Assembly: GCA_031292055.1 (NCBI GenBank)
Contig: JARLHV010000074.1
Span: 1 to 47,776, forward strand
Reading direction: 5' to 3'
Source: Desulfosporosinus sp.
GTDB taxonomy: Bacteria; Bacillota; Desulfitobacteriia; Desulfitobacteriales; Desulfitobacteriaceae
DNA: 47,776 bases
In this document: piece after piece, positions 16,772-23,805 of the stretch
How positions within the stretch are numbered: position 1 is the stretch's first letter
How the letters are laid out: every line of letters begins with the position of its first letter
Notes under the pieces: model-generated
Database searches by the model: none
Told to the model about the DNA's origin: nothing
The model's input: only the letters and a program-made list of their open reading frames with translations
Made by a program: the position numbers and the translations under genes

Positions 16772-18118
16772 ATGGAAAACCACGTTTGTCTTGGAAGCCT
16801 GCTCGTTTGCTGGTCGGGCGGAGACAGCAGCATCATCAGCCAAAGCGTAACTACGGCAGATAATGCGTACCAGACGTTACTTGTTAATAACCAGTTGCGG
16901 CTGCGGCTGACAAATATCAGCTCAGACAAGACGCTCATCTTTGCTTTCCCAGAGGGTGGCGTCCTGCCAGATATTGAGGACACTACTGCCCATGCGAACT
17001 ATGCAAGGATTTATTTCTACTTTCCGGTTGGAAATGGGGAGGAGGCCTTTCTCACCCAACAGCAGGCGGAAACTATTGTCTGCACCACTTCTCCGGGCTG
17101 GGAGGTACGCCAAGTATTGGACATCGGGCGGCACGGTGTTTACTGGGCGTTAATCCCTCAGGATGAGGTTGCGCTTGCCCCAGAAGACAGCGCAGCCGTC
17201 CAGTTCGACCAGCTTGCCTGTTCCGGTGAGCTGGAAAGAATGTCTTTGCTCACAATTCTTGCTAAAGATATCGACACAGATGAGCAGGACGAAGGCCCCA
17301 ATTCTTCATTACAGAATGCCCTAGGCTACCTTCCTGTCCTCAAAAAATTTTCATCACCTCACGTACGGCGTTTCACCTGCAAGCGCGGATCGGCCGGTAT
17401 TCTGGATACGGTCAAATTGGAATGGGAGGCCTTAGGTCTGTTATCCGACTGTCGTTTCCTACCGAGTGCCGATGAGGAGGAGGGTAAGTCAGTCCCCCAG
17501 CAAGGCGAATTGGACTATGCGCTTACTGAAAGTATTTCCTTTGCCCTTCAAATGACCCAAGGAGCGGGGGATATTTACCGGGAGTACTGTTCCGTATTGG
17601 TTGAAGAGCCGCAGATAATCACTTACAAGGCTGACAAAAATAATGTTAAGTATGGTGAAACGGTTAAGCTTTCTTATACCCTGCAGAATACTTTTCATGT
17701 TTACCTTAACCAAGGGATCGGGCGTCTCGAATGCTCCCCCCAAGACAACACTGGCCTTAATGCAGGAGAGGTGATTGTAACTCCAATCCTCAAGGAAACC
17801 ACTTATACCCTTACGTGCCTTGGCCGGGAAAAGCTGCTATCTAACCGTGTGATCATAATCATTGAGGACTATTTGACTATTGACTATCTCAGTTATTACC
17901 GTATTCCTTTAGATTCAAGTTACCATTATTATCTGAAGTGGAAGGTAGACAATTGTACGCAAATAAGCCTGACTGTCCAAGGTCAGGGGGAATTAAGTGG
18001 TGGTCAGACTGAAGGAAGCACATCGTTTGCTGACGTCTCTGCGGCGGCTTTGCTTCTGCATGTCGCTTGCCAAGGTCCGGGAAAACAGGCGTATAGCAGT
18101 GAGATCAGTCCCGATTAA
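16772..18118 (+). CDS. Cassette gene 9: beta-rich protein with tandem Ig-like domains, unknown function
   Basis: The start is ATG 16772, 13 nt after the stop of gene 8 and behind GAGGGG. Residues 1-195 form a beta domain opening with LVNNQLRLRLTNISSDKTL and including YARIYFYFPVGNGEE. About three Ig-like modules follow: one near 205-275 (DTVKLEWEALG), a clear one near 285-365 with KYGETVKLSYTLQN, LNQGIGRLEC and GEVIVTPILKETTYTLTC, and a last one near 370-448 with YYLKWKVDNCTQISLTV. The GxIGxl and TTYTLT features are typical of bacterial Ig-like repeats. This is the last gene of the cassette; no obvious strong terminator follows. Binding function is inferred from the fold only. Confidence 0.65.
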   Translation: MENHVCLGSLLVCWSGGDSSIISQSVTTADNAYQTLLVNNQLRLRLTNISSDKTLIFAFPEGGVLPDIEDTTAHANYARIYFYFPVGNGEEAFLTQQQAETIVCTTSPGWEVRQVLDIGRHGVYWALIPQDEVALAPEDSAAVQFDQLACSGELERMSLLTILAKDIDTDEQDEGPNSSLQNALGYLPVLKKFSSPHVRRFTCKRGSAGILDTVKLEWEALGLLSDCRFLPSADEEEGKSVPQQGELDYALTESISFALQMTQGAGDIYREYCSVLVEEPQIITYKADKNNVKYGETVKLSYTLQNTFHVYLNQGIGRLECSPQDNTGLNAGEVIVTPILKETTYTLTCLGREKLLSNRVIIIIEDYLTIDYLSYYRIPLDSSYHYYLKWKVDNCTQISLTVQGQGELSGGQTEGSTSFADVSAAALLLHVACQGPGKQAYSSEISPD

Positions 18119-18592
18119 GGAAAGGAAAGCTAAGCCAAGCCAAGCCAGCTGTCCAGTCTCGGTCAGATCAATAACTGCAATGCCAAATATCCCAGCATCG
18201 CCTGCTCTGATAAGATGATTACATTGAATGATGATTAAACCTTAGGGCGAAAATTCATTACCGAATTTATCGTAGGATTAGGAATTTTTCTTGGTTCACA
18301 GGGTTTAGTTAATTCTTAAAGTCAATTAAAAGAGTGGAATTAAAAAAGTGAAATGATAATGAAGAAAACGAATAATATGGTAGTGATTTGCCGTTATTTT
18401 TAGATATAAAACGGAACCAAGACGTTTTAAACAGCTTGGTCTTGTTTGCGTTTATTAAGATGCTTACTTGAAAGTGGGAATGTTTTTTAAGCGTGTTATT
18501 AATTGTTTGCATCACATGTTTAAATTAAGCCTATATACTAATTAATATATATTAACTGCAATATAAGGCGATTTAATGACAATCATATTATA
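18119..18592. other. AT-rich intergenic region without supported genes
   Basis: I see no gene here. It contains short repeats (AAGCC three times near 18133-18147) and a weak hairpin near 18417-18443 (ACCAAG with CTTGGT, followed by CTTGTTT) that might end cassette transcription. Base composition falls sharply from the cassette to this AT-rich stretch. Confidence 0.5.
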
Positions 18593-18614
18593 AAGTGTAT
18601 GTTACAATACACTT
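18593..18614. promoter_or_regulatory. Operator-like palindrome
   Basis: AAGTGTAT, GTTACA, ATACACTT: perfect 8-bp arms around 6 nt. It lies 38 bp upstream of a strong -35 element and probably binds a dimeric regulator. Which protein binds is unknown. Confidence 0.55.
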
Positions 18615-18651
18615 GTCTGCTATTACCATTAAAGTTAATGATAATATTTTC

Positions 18652-18680
18652 TTGACAAAGAAGAAAATATCCAATATAGT
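18652..18680 (+). promoter_or_regulatory. Strong sigma-A promoter
   Basis: TTGACA (18652-18657) and TATAGT (18675-18680) are separated by exactly 17 nt. It drives the leader peptide and the 84-residue membrane protein. The leader of about 75 nt contains an imperfect hairpin around 18698-18720. Confidence 0.8.
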
Positions 18681-18760
18681 AAAAATGAAAATAAAAAGCC
18701 TCCCCAAAGGGAAGCCTTTCCTGTACGGAAGAGAAAAGCAAAGAAGAGGGGTTTATAGCA

Positions 18761-18814
18761 ATGAGTAAAATTAACGTATTAAACCAAAATATTCAAACGA
18801 CTGAGGTTGCTTAA
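18761..18814 (+). CDS. 17-residue leader peptide
   Basis: ATG 18761 lies behind GAAGAGGGG and reads MSKINVLNQNIQTTEVA before TAA at 18812-18814. The last A of the stop is the first base of the next gene's ATG (TAATG), so translation of the two is probably coupled. The peptide has no run of one amino acid that would suggest classical attenuation. It could be a real tiny protein or only a device to load ribosomes. Confidence 0.5.
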   Translation: MSKINVLNQNIQTTEVA

Positions 18815-19068
18815 TGGCAGCTAAAATTATAAACTTTCCAACAAAACTATCCCAAGATGAAGAAAAAATCGAAATTGAAGGTCACTATGAAACTTATTAT
18901 GAAAATGAAGATTTGGCAAATGTTATTGAAATTTCCAGGCACTGGATACCGGCTGAAAAACATCCTGTTTCTAATGAGGGAATTACTGTAGGCTTCATTC
19001 AGTTTATTGTATTGATAATTACGGTAGTTGCGATTTTAGTTTTATGTTTTTTGAAGGCACATTTTTAG
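18814..19068 (+). CDS. Small protein with one C-terminal membrane segment, unknown function
   Basis: The product is 84 residues. Residues 1-50 are polar and acidic (QDEEKIEIEG, YENEDLANVIEIS), and residues 58-80 form one hydrophobic span (ITVGFIQFIVLIITVVAILV) with a short tail. This is a tail-anchored layout with the N-terminal part probably in the cytoplasm. It has no ribosome site of its own and starts on the stop codon of the 17-residue leader, so expression depends on coupling. I do not recognise the family. The same neighbourhood holds four further tiny membrane proteins on the other strand. Confidence 0.65.
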   Translation: MAAKIINFPTKLSQDEEKIEIEGHYETYYENEDLANVIEISRHWIPAEKHPVSNEGITVGFIQFIVLIITVVAILVLCFLKAHF

Positions 19069-19240
19069 GATGGTATTATGGTTTGTTTTCTAACTCGCAT
19101 TATCCAAAGCTAAGAGAGTGTCATCAAGTTAATCCCAAGTATGTTAGCTTGTTGAGGGCTATCTTTTTTTGTAAATGGAGGTTATTCCTTGTTCTGTCCT
19201 ATGAGTTCTCTGAAGGTAGGCAGCGGAATGTGTACAAAGA

Positions 19241-19444
19241 CTAGGAACTTTCAAGGATAAGAAACCCTAGGACATAAGCTACTATAAAAGAAAAGAGTAG
19301 CCATATAACCCAATAAGATTGAATAAGAAGGTTTCTGGTTTTCTTTTTTTTACACGTTGCGGAGAAAGAGGCTAAACCATGCTGCTGTGCTTGCCAATAG
19401 GCTGGGTTGGGTTGTGGGGTTGGTGAATAGAAGGTTGGATTCAT
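19241..19444 (-). CDS. Small single-span membrane protein, unknown function
   Basis: ATG 19444 follows a strong AAAGGAGGAG site. The 67 residues have a Pro/Gln/Asn-rich N-terminus (FYSPTPQPNPAYWQAQQHG), a basic patch CKKKKTRN, and a C-terminal membrane helix (YWVIWLLFSFIVAYVLGFLI). The basic patch before the span predicts a cytoplasmic N-terminus. It is the last gene of a minus-strand run of four tiny membrane-protein genes, 21 nt after the 44-residue gene. No family is recognised. Confidence 0.65.
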   Translation of the reverse strand: MNPTFYSPTPQPNPAYWQAQQHGLASFSATCKKKKTRNLLIQSYWVIWLLFSFIVAYVLGFLILESS

Positions 19445-19465
19445 ATACTACTCCTCCTTTCGGCA

Positions 19466-19600
19466 TTACCAGATAAAGTCTTGATATTCCAAGAGTTGTT
19501 TAATAACTATAGTCACTAAGAATACAACTGAGAAAACAACAAATGATAAAACGATACCTAAGAATGAAAATGGAACTGCGTAACCGATACCCAACAGCAT
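19466..19600 (-). CDS. 44-residue hydrophobic membrane protein, unknown function
   Basis: The frame from ATG 19600 to TAA 19466 encodes a peptide that is almost entirely one membrane helix (AVPFSFLGIVLSFVVFSVVF, then LVTIVIKQ), ending in LLEYQDFIW. An AGGTG-like ribosome site lies upstream, and the start is 18 nt from the stop of the 133-residue gene. It is loosely similar in shape to small subunits of membrane pumps such as OadG, but it is too short to assign. Confidence 0.55.
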   Translation of the reverse strand: MLLGIGYAVPFSFLGIVLSFVVFSVVFLVTIVIKQLLEYQDFIW

Positions 19601-19617
19601 ATTAAAACACCTGCCAT

Positions 19618-20019
19618 CTATTTTCCCGGCGCTTCCTCTTTTTCTAAGGCCTTGACGTTTATTAAAGCGTCCCCAAGATTCCTCTGGAGCTGTTTTGTAA
19701 TAGTTTCTTGTATGCTTGCCTTTAAATTCCCTAAATAACTAAGGAAACTATTGGAATAAAAATGAGCTATACCTAAATTGAAAAACAATAAAAACAAAGT
19801 AATAGGCACATGAAGTTCAAATACTTTAAATTGAATCAAGATATCTTCGGTTAAGGCTTCTTGTTGAATATAGATTTTAATACGGCCAATTGGAGGAACA
19901 AATAGAATACCTACTTGAAGATACGTTGTTAATGGGTAATATATTTGTATTCCAGCGGAAAGAAGTTCGACGATATCAATAGGTTGGGCTAGGTCTTTGG
20001 CTATAAAAATATTAGACAT
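19618..20019 (-). CDS. 133-residue membrane-associated protein, unknown function
   Basis: ATG 20019 follows GAGGAGACGT. The N-terminal part contains LAQPIDIVELLSAGIQIYYP and beta-like VGILFVPPIGRIKIYIQQE; residues about 72-90 form one hydrophobic segment (HVPITLFLLFFNLGIAHFY); the C-terminus is helical and charged. No signal peptide is evident. Its start overlaps the end of the 45-residue gene upstream by 8 nt, and the 44-residue gene follows closely, so the four small genes form one transcript. I do not recognise the family. Confidence 0.65.
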   Translation of the reverse strand: MSNIFIAKDLAQPIDIVELLSAGIQIYYPLTTYLQVGILFVPPIGRIKIYIQQEALTEDILIQFKVFELHVPITLFLLFFNLGIAHFYSNSFLSYLGNLKASIQETITKQLQRNLGDALINVKALEKEEAPGK

Positions 20020-20149
20020 TATACGTCTCCTCTCGATGAGGTAGATAGGGCTTGAGAAAGAAGTATAATAATCTCAAAAGAATTAATGAAATTATTAACA
20101 ACAATGTGTTATAAGGATAAAATTTCCCGTAATACTTGAGAACATCCAT
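20012..20149 (-). CDS. 45-residue single-span membrane protein
   Basis: ATG 20149 (or 20155) to TAA 20012 encodes a membrane peptide: a short polar start MDVLKYYGKFYPYN, a span TLLLIISLILLRLLYFFL, then a basic/acidic tail. GGAG lies about 8 nt upstream of ATG 20149. The stop overlaps the start of the 133-residue gene by 8 nt, which supports real translation and coupling. It would head the four-gene minus-strand unit. Confidence 0.5.
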   Translation of the reverse strand: MDVLKYYGKFYPYNTLLLIISLILLRLLYFFLKPYLPHREETYNV

Positions 20150-20440
20150 TTGCATTTCTCCAAATTCAAGAATGAAAACCAGATCAGCGCTTTAAGATGC
20201 AGGCTTACTAATAATTTATTCCAGTCGGTTAATTATGTGAATCAGCTGCATAAGGGAATGACGAGCAATTGATGGTTTCTGTGCTTTAAACAGGCTATAC
20301 TGAGAATGAGGGGTATGTTAATATGGTTGGTACAGGCGAGTAAACTATGGAGTATATGAGTTGGTGCTTATATCATGATTGCTGTCAAGTTCTGTTAAAA
20401 AAGAAGGCTGGATTAGTTATAACTTAAGGGAGGTAAGCTG
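20150..20440. other. Divergent intergenic region
   Basis: I see no gene here. The region must carry promoters for the minus-strand small-membrane-protein unit and for the nitroreductase remnant on the plus strand. A TATACT box lies near 20296, without a well-spaced -35. Confidence 0.4.
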
Positions 20441-20551
20441 ATGATGATTCGTGAACTTATTGAAAAGAATCGAACCTATCGCCAATTTTGTCAGGACGTA
20501 GAAGTGAGCCTAGAGACCTTGAGAGACCTGATCGGAGAGCGTTACATTTGA
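20441..20551 (+). pseudogene. 5' remnant of a nitroreductase-family gene
   Basis: Behind a good GGGAGG site, ATG 20441 opens a frame of 36 residues with IRELIEKNRTYRQFCQDVEV followed by SLETLRDLI. This is the standard N-terminus of nitroreductase-family flavoproteins (ELIxxNRSYRRFxqdv). The frame then ends in GERYI and TGA at 20549-20551. Nothing else of the enzyme (usually about 170-200 residues) follows; instead the frame runs straight into the SanA/YdcF-like gene. A deletion has joined the two. The leftover start site may now feed ribosomes into the next gene. Confidence 0.7.
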
Positions 20552-21219
20552 AGAAGTATTGGAAGCGGGTCTTAGCTGTTTTAATTGGTATTTTGCTTGT
20601 CCTAATCGTTTCCGTTCTAATCGTGGACAAGTATGTTGAACAAAAAGGGATGGACTACATAGTAGGAGCTAACGATGTACCAAAAGCGGATGCTATCCTT
20701 GTCTTGGGGGCCTATGTTACTCCGGATGGTACTGTTTCTCCGATGCTAAATGATCGCTTGATAGTTGCGCAAGAGCTTTATCAGAAGGGTAAAGCAGAAA
20801 AATTGATTGTTAGTGGGGACCATGGCCGCAAAGATTATGATGAGGTTAATGCCATGAAGAAGTTTCTTATGGCTAGAGGTATATCTGATCAAGATATTTT
20901 TATGGATCATGCTGGTTTTAGCACTTACGAAAGTTTATACCGAGCAAGGGACATTTTTCAGGTGAAAAAGGTCATTATTGTGACTCAAGAATACCACTTG
21001 ATGAGGGCCGTCTTTATTGCCAGGGAATTAGGGCTGGAGGCTTATGGGGTTGCTTCCGATCTGCAGGATTATGGGCCAGTTATGTATCAATATAAAGCTA
21101 GAGAAATAGCTGCCAGAAATAAAGATTTTTTAATGGTTAAGATCTTCAAACCAAAACCGACATTTTTAGGAGAGGTTATTCCGGTATTTGGTGATGGCAG
21201 AGCTACCGATGACAAGTAG
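20548..21219 (+). CDS. SanA/YdcF family membrane-anchored protein (DUF218)
   Basis: TTG 20548 is taken as start: it is the first plausible codon before the membrane anchor, with GGAG 10 nt upstream, and it overlaps the TGA of the nitroreductase remnant. Residues about 7-27 form one membrane span (VLAVLIGILLVLIVSVLIV). The DUF218 domain follows: ADAILVLGAYVTPDGTVSPM, KAEKLIVSGDHG, STYESLYRARDIF and VTQEYHLMRAVFIARELGL. SanA-type proteins are linked to envelope barrier function and vancomycin tolerance; the biochemical activity is not settled. Length (223) is normal. The original start and promoter may have been lost in the deletion. Confidence 0.85.
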   Translation: MKKYWKRVLAVLIGILLVLIVSVLIVDKYVEQKGMDYIVGANDVPKADAILVLGAYVTPDGTVSPMLNDRLIVAQELYQKGKAEKLIVSGDHGRKDYDEVNAMKKFLMARGISDQDIFMDHAGFSTYESLYRARDIFQVKKVIIVTQEYHLMRAVFIARELGLEAYGVASDLQDYGPVMYQYKAREIAARNKDFLMVKIFKPKPTFLGEVIPVFGDGRATDDK

Positions 21220-21256
21220 AGGTGTAGGATAGGAAGCCTGTAAAGGGGATTTTGGC

Positions 21257-21763
21257 ATGATCAGAAAGGCAAAACCAGAGGATATCAAGGAAATAATGGC
21301 CATTATCAGCAAAACCATTGTAGAAATGCATTCTGACAATAACTATCAATGGGATGAGAACTATCCTCAGGAAAAGGATTTTAGCAGTGATATTAGCCAA
21401 GGTGATTTATTTGTTTTAGAAAGAGATGACAAGCTGATTGCTTTTATTTGTGTAAATAAAGTAGAGCCTGCTGAATATCGAGGACTTAATTGGTCCTTGC
21501 AAGAGGAAGCAATGGTTATCCATAGAATGTCGGTTGATCCTGAGTACCGAAGAAAAGGTGTCGGTCAGAAACTTTTGCTATTTGCAGAAGATTTAGCTCA
21601 GACGAATAGTAAGCGTTATTTGAGAACGGACACTTATTCAACCAATCAAAAAATGAGGGCTCTATTTATAAAATGTGGTTATAATTTTATTGGGGAAATC
21701 AATTTTTTAAGAAAAGAAAAATTCTTTAACTGCTATGATAAGGTATTAGGGGATGTTGAATAA
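21257..21763 (+). CDS. GNAT family N-acetyltransferase
   Basis: The product is 168 residues, the usual length of a single GNAT domain, with AAAGGGG upstream of ATG 21257. The acetyl-CoA-binding motif A is clear: VIHRMSVDPEYRRKGVGQKL, with the R/QxxGxG loop. The opening IRKAKPEDIKEIMAII is the classic first strand and helix, and the end has TYSTNQKMRALFIKCGYNFI. The substrate cannot be predicted; candidates are amines, amino acids or peptide N-termini. It lies 37 nt after the SanA-like gene and may share its transcript. Confidence 0.9.
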   Translation: MIRKAKPEDIKEIMAIISKTIVEMHSDNNYQWDENYPQEKDFSSDISQGDLFVLERDDKLIAFICVNKVEPAEYRGLNWSLQEEAMVIHRMSVDPEYRRKGVGQKLLLFAEDLAQTNSKRYLRTDTYSTNQKMRALFIKCGYNFIGEINFLRKEKFFNCYDKVLGDVE

Positions 21764-21784
21764 TTTTTAGGCGGATTTGCAGAC

Positions 21785-22759
21785 TTATAGGGGAGTAGGC
21801 TCTCGTGGTCGCCAATCCTTTACCCCGTTATCTTCAAAGATTCCCAAAGTGACATCCGTGACATCCTCATAAGCCAAGAGCTGATCTCGGATTCTATATT
21901 TAATGTGATCAGCCATCGCTAAGGTTAAGCCGGGACGAAGTTCGATGTAGCTTTCGACATGATAGAAACGTCCTTCTTGGAGGATGCGCATTTTGTTAAT
22001 ATCTGTAACATCCGGATCGGAGAAAATAATTTGTGAGACTTTGTCTTCAACTTCCTTGGGAGCAGAGACACCGATGAGCCCGACCATATTGTCATATCCA
22101 ACTCGAAAGGCAACCCCACCCATAAGCAAGCCAATGATGATGGCAGCGAACCCATCCAACGCTTTGAGTTGTGTAAAGTGGGTTATAAGTATAGCCCCAA
22201 GTGCCAGTATTGCTCCAAATGTGGCCACAAGGTCTTCAGAGAAAACGAGACGGGTCGGCGGGGAGGCTCGTTTTACATTTTTAAAGGCAACTGGAATTAA
22301 GCCCAAGCCCTTGCCCGTGGTATGTGTTTCACGAGCAATTTCACGCATGGCCTTCACTAAAACATACCCGTCAATGGTCATAGAGGTACCAAGGCTAAAG
22401 ATGGTGAAGCCTATTTTTCCAATCACAGTTGGATATTGGATTAAATGAATCCCTTCCAGCACTGTCTCATAGGCCATAATGGTAACGACAATCACAGCCC
22501 CCATGCAGAACACATTGATTAGACGTCCAAAGCCGGTCGGAAAACGAAGAGTTGGTTTTCGTTCGGCGAGAATACTGCCAATAAAGACAAAGATTTGGTT
22601 GACGGTGTCTGCGCCGGTGTGCATAGCTTCGGCAAACATGGCACCACTCCCACTTACTAAGGCGGCGCTCCCTTTAAGAATGACAAGGAAGAGGTTGCCA
22701 ATGGCCGCATAAAATGATGAGGTATTTCCTTTTTTTAGATGTTCCCAAGCTGTACTCAT
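21785..22759 (-). CDS. Cation diffusion facilitator (CDF) family transporter
   Basis: The product is 324 residues with about six membrane segments in the first 215, then a cytoplasmic C-terminal domain with a ferredoxin-like fold. The first metal-site region reads GSGAMFAEAMHTGADTVNQ, close to the family pattern SxxxxaeaxHsxxD, and the second reads SEDLVATFGAILAL. These lines up with CDF proteins, which export Zn, Fe, Mn or Co using the proton gradient. Loops are longer than in YiiP, as in the CDF subgroup with TMEM163/SLC30A9-like features; that is tentative. An AGGGGAGG site precedes ATG 22759. Convergent with the GNAT gene, 21 nt apart. Confidence 0.88.
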   Translation of the reverse strand: MSTAWEHLKKGNTSSFYAAIGNLFLVILKGSAALVSGSGAMFAEAMHTGADTVNQIFVFIGSILAERKPTLRFPTGFGRLINVFCMGAVIVVTIMAYETVLEGIHLIQYPTVIGKIGFTIFSLGTSMTIDGYVLVKAMREIARETHTTGKGLGLIPVAFKNVKRASPPTRLVFSEDLVATFGAILALGAILITHFTQLKALDGFAAIIIGLLMGGVAFRVGYDNMVGLIGVSAPKEVEDKVSQIIFSDPDVTDINKMRILQEGRFYHVESYIELRPGLTLAMADHIKYRIRDQLLAYEDVTDVTLGIFEDNGVKDWRPREPTPL

Positions 22760-22886
22760 GGAGACCTCCCCTAATATGTTTTGTTTAGCATCTCATAATT
22801 TTTGAGGTTTATTCTATAGGGCGTGACAGAGCATGGTAAACATGCATACCTTATAACTATAGATGCTTTGAAAGCGCGGTGATAAA

Positions 22887-23504
22887 GTGAACTTATATCT
22901 GGCTTTGGGTGATTCGATTACTGCAGGGTATGGCGTTCAAACTCAAGTTGCCTTTCCAAAGTTATATGCCGATTTTCTGAGAAGGCATAACCTTAATCTG
23001 AGCATGCTTAACTTAGGGGTAAACGGTTTAACGACAAGTGGACTGCTTGCTTCGTTAAAGAATAATCGCAATCTACGCTGCGCTGTTGCACAGGCTTCTC
23101 TGATTACAATTACGATCGGCTCCAATGATTTGCTTCATCTTATTGGGAATATCAATCAAACCATTAACACAGCGCAGTTACCCATTATCTTTAATAACCT
23201 GAGCAAAAACCTAGCGCAAGTTGGAGAAGAGGTCAGGCGGCTTAACCCTATTGCTACAGTTAAAGTGGCCACTCTTTATAATCCTCTGCCTGCGGGCCCA
23301 TACGCATTATATATGGCATTGGCACAAGGGGTTATCGACAATGCTAATTCAAGGATTGTGACTTGGGCAAAACATTATGGATTTAATGGGGTTTATTTGG
23401 ATCGTGAGTTCAGAGGGAAAGAGTGGTTGCTGATTGGTCAGGATCATGTGCATCCCAACGTAACAGGGTATCAGGTGATCGCCAAAGCATTTGCTCGGTA
23501 TTGA
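22887..23504 (+). CDS. SGNH/GDSL-family hydrolase
   Basis: The 205-residue product carries all the SGNH blocks: LALGDSITAGYG (block I, Ser near residue 9), GVNGLTTSGLL (block II, Gly), ITIGSNDLLHL (block III, Asn), and DHVHPNVTGYQVI (block V, Asp and His near the C-terminus). These form the catalytic triad and oxyanion hole of esterases and lipases such as spore-germination lipases and acyl-CoA thioesterase I. There is no signal peptide, so the enzyme is probably cytoplasmic or spore-associated. The start is GTG 22887 with only a weak ribosome site. Substrate unknown. Confidence 0.9.
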   Translation: MNLYLALGDSITAGYGVQTQVAFPKLYADFLRRHNLNLSMLNLGVNGLTTSGLLASLKNNRNLRCAVAQASLITITIGSNDLLHLIGNINQTINTAQLPIIFNNLSKNLAQVGEEVRRLNPIATVKVATLYNPLPAGPYALYMALAQGVIDNANSRIVTWAKHYGFNGVYLDREFRGKEWLLIGQDHVHPNVTGYQVIAKAFARY

Positions 23505-23532
23505 GATACCCGACGTATCCTAAGTCATGCTG

Positions 23533-23572
23533 ACACTAATGACCTTACGCAGAGGAGTATGGTTATTAGTGT
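23533..23572 (+). terminator. Hairpin terminator after the SGNH hydrolase
   Basis: Arms 23533-23544 and 23561-23572 pair over 12 bp with one G-T wobble or mismatch, 28 nt after the stop codon, followed by ATTTTAG. The remaining sequence to 23805 holds no gene I can support and probably contains the pspA promoter. Confidence 0.6.
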
Positions 23573-23805
23573 ATTTTAGATGCTCTGGGAATAGAAGTAA
23601 AATAACTTTCGGCAAGACAGGAATTTTCTTGAAGAGAGGAGAATAGAAGAGAGGAGACTATGTAACGATTGCAAACGATCTCAAAAAGGATAAACTAAGA
23701 CTAAGAGCGCCCCACGTACTCTCCTGCCCTGAACTCAATATAATAAGGCGGTTGAGCTCAATCCAAACGTTATGGTTCGCAAAAAACGAAAGGAGACTGG
23801 TCATT

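Noticed and set aside
2479..18118. Phage tail, contractile injection system or insecticidal toxin complex
   Set aside because: No sheath, tube, baseplate spike, tape measure, Rhs/YD repeats or AAA+ disassembly gene is visible.
19044..19244. 66-codon plus-strand frame overlapping the 84-residue membrane protein
   Set aside because: No ribosome site, overlaps a better-supported gene and shows no domain; left as intergenic.
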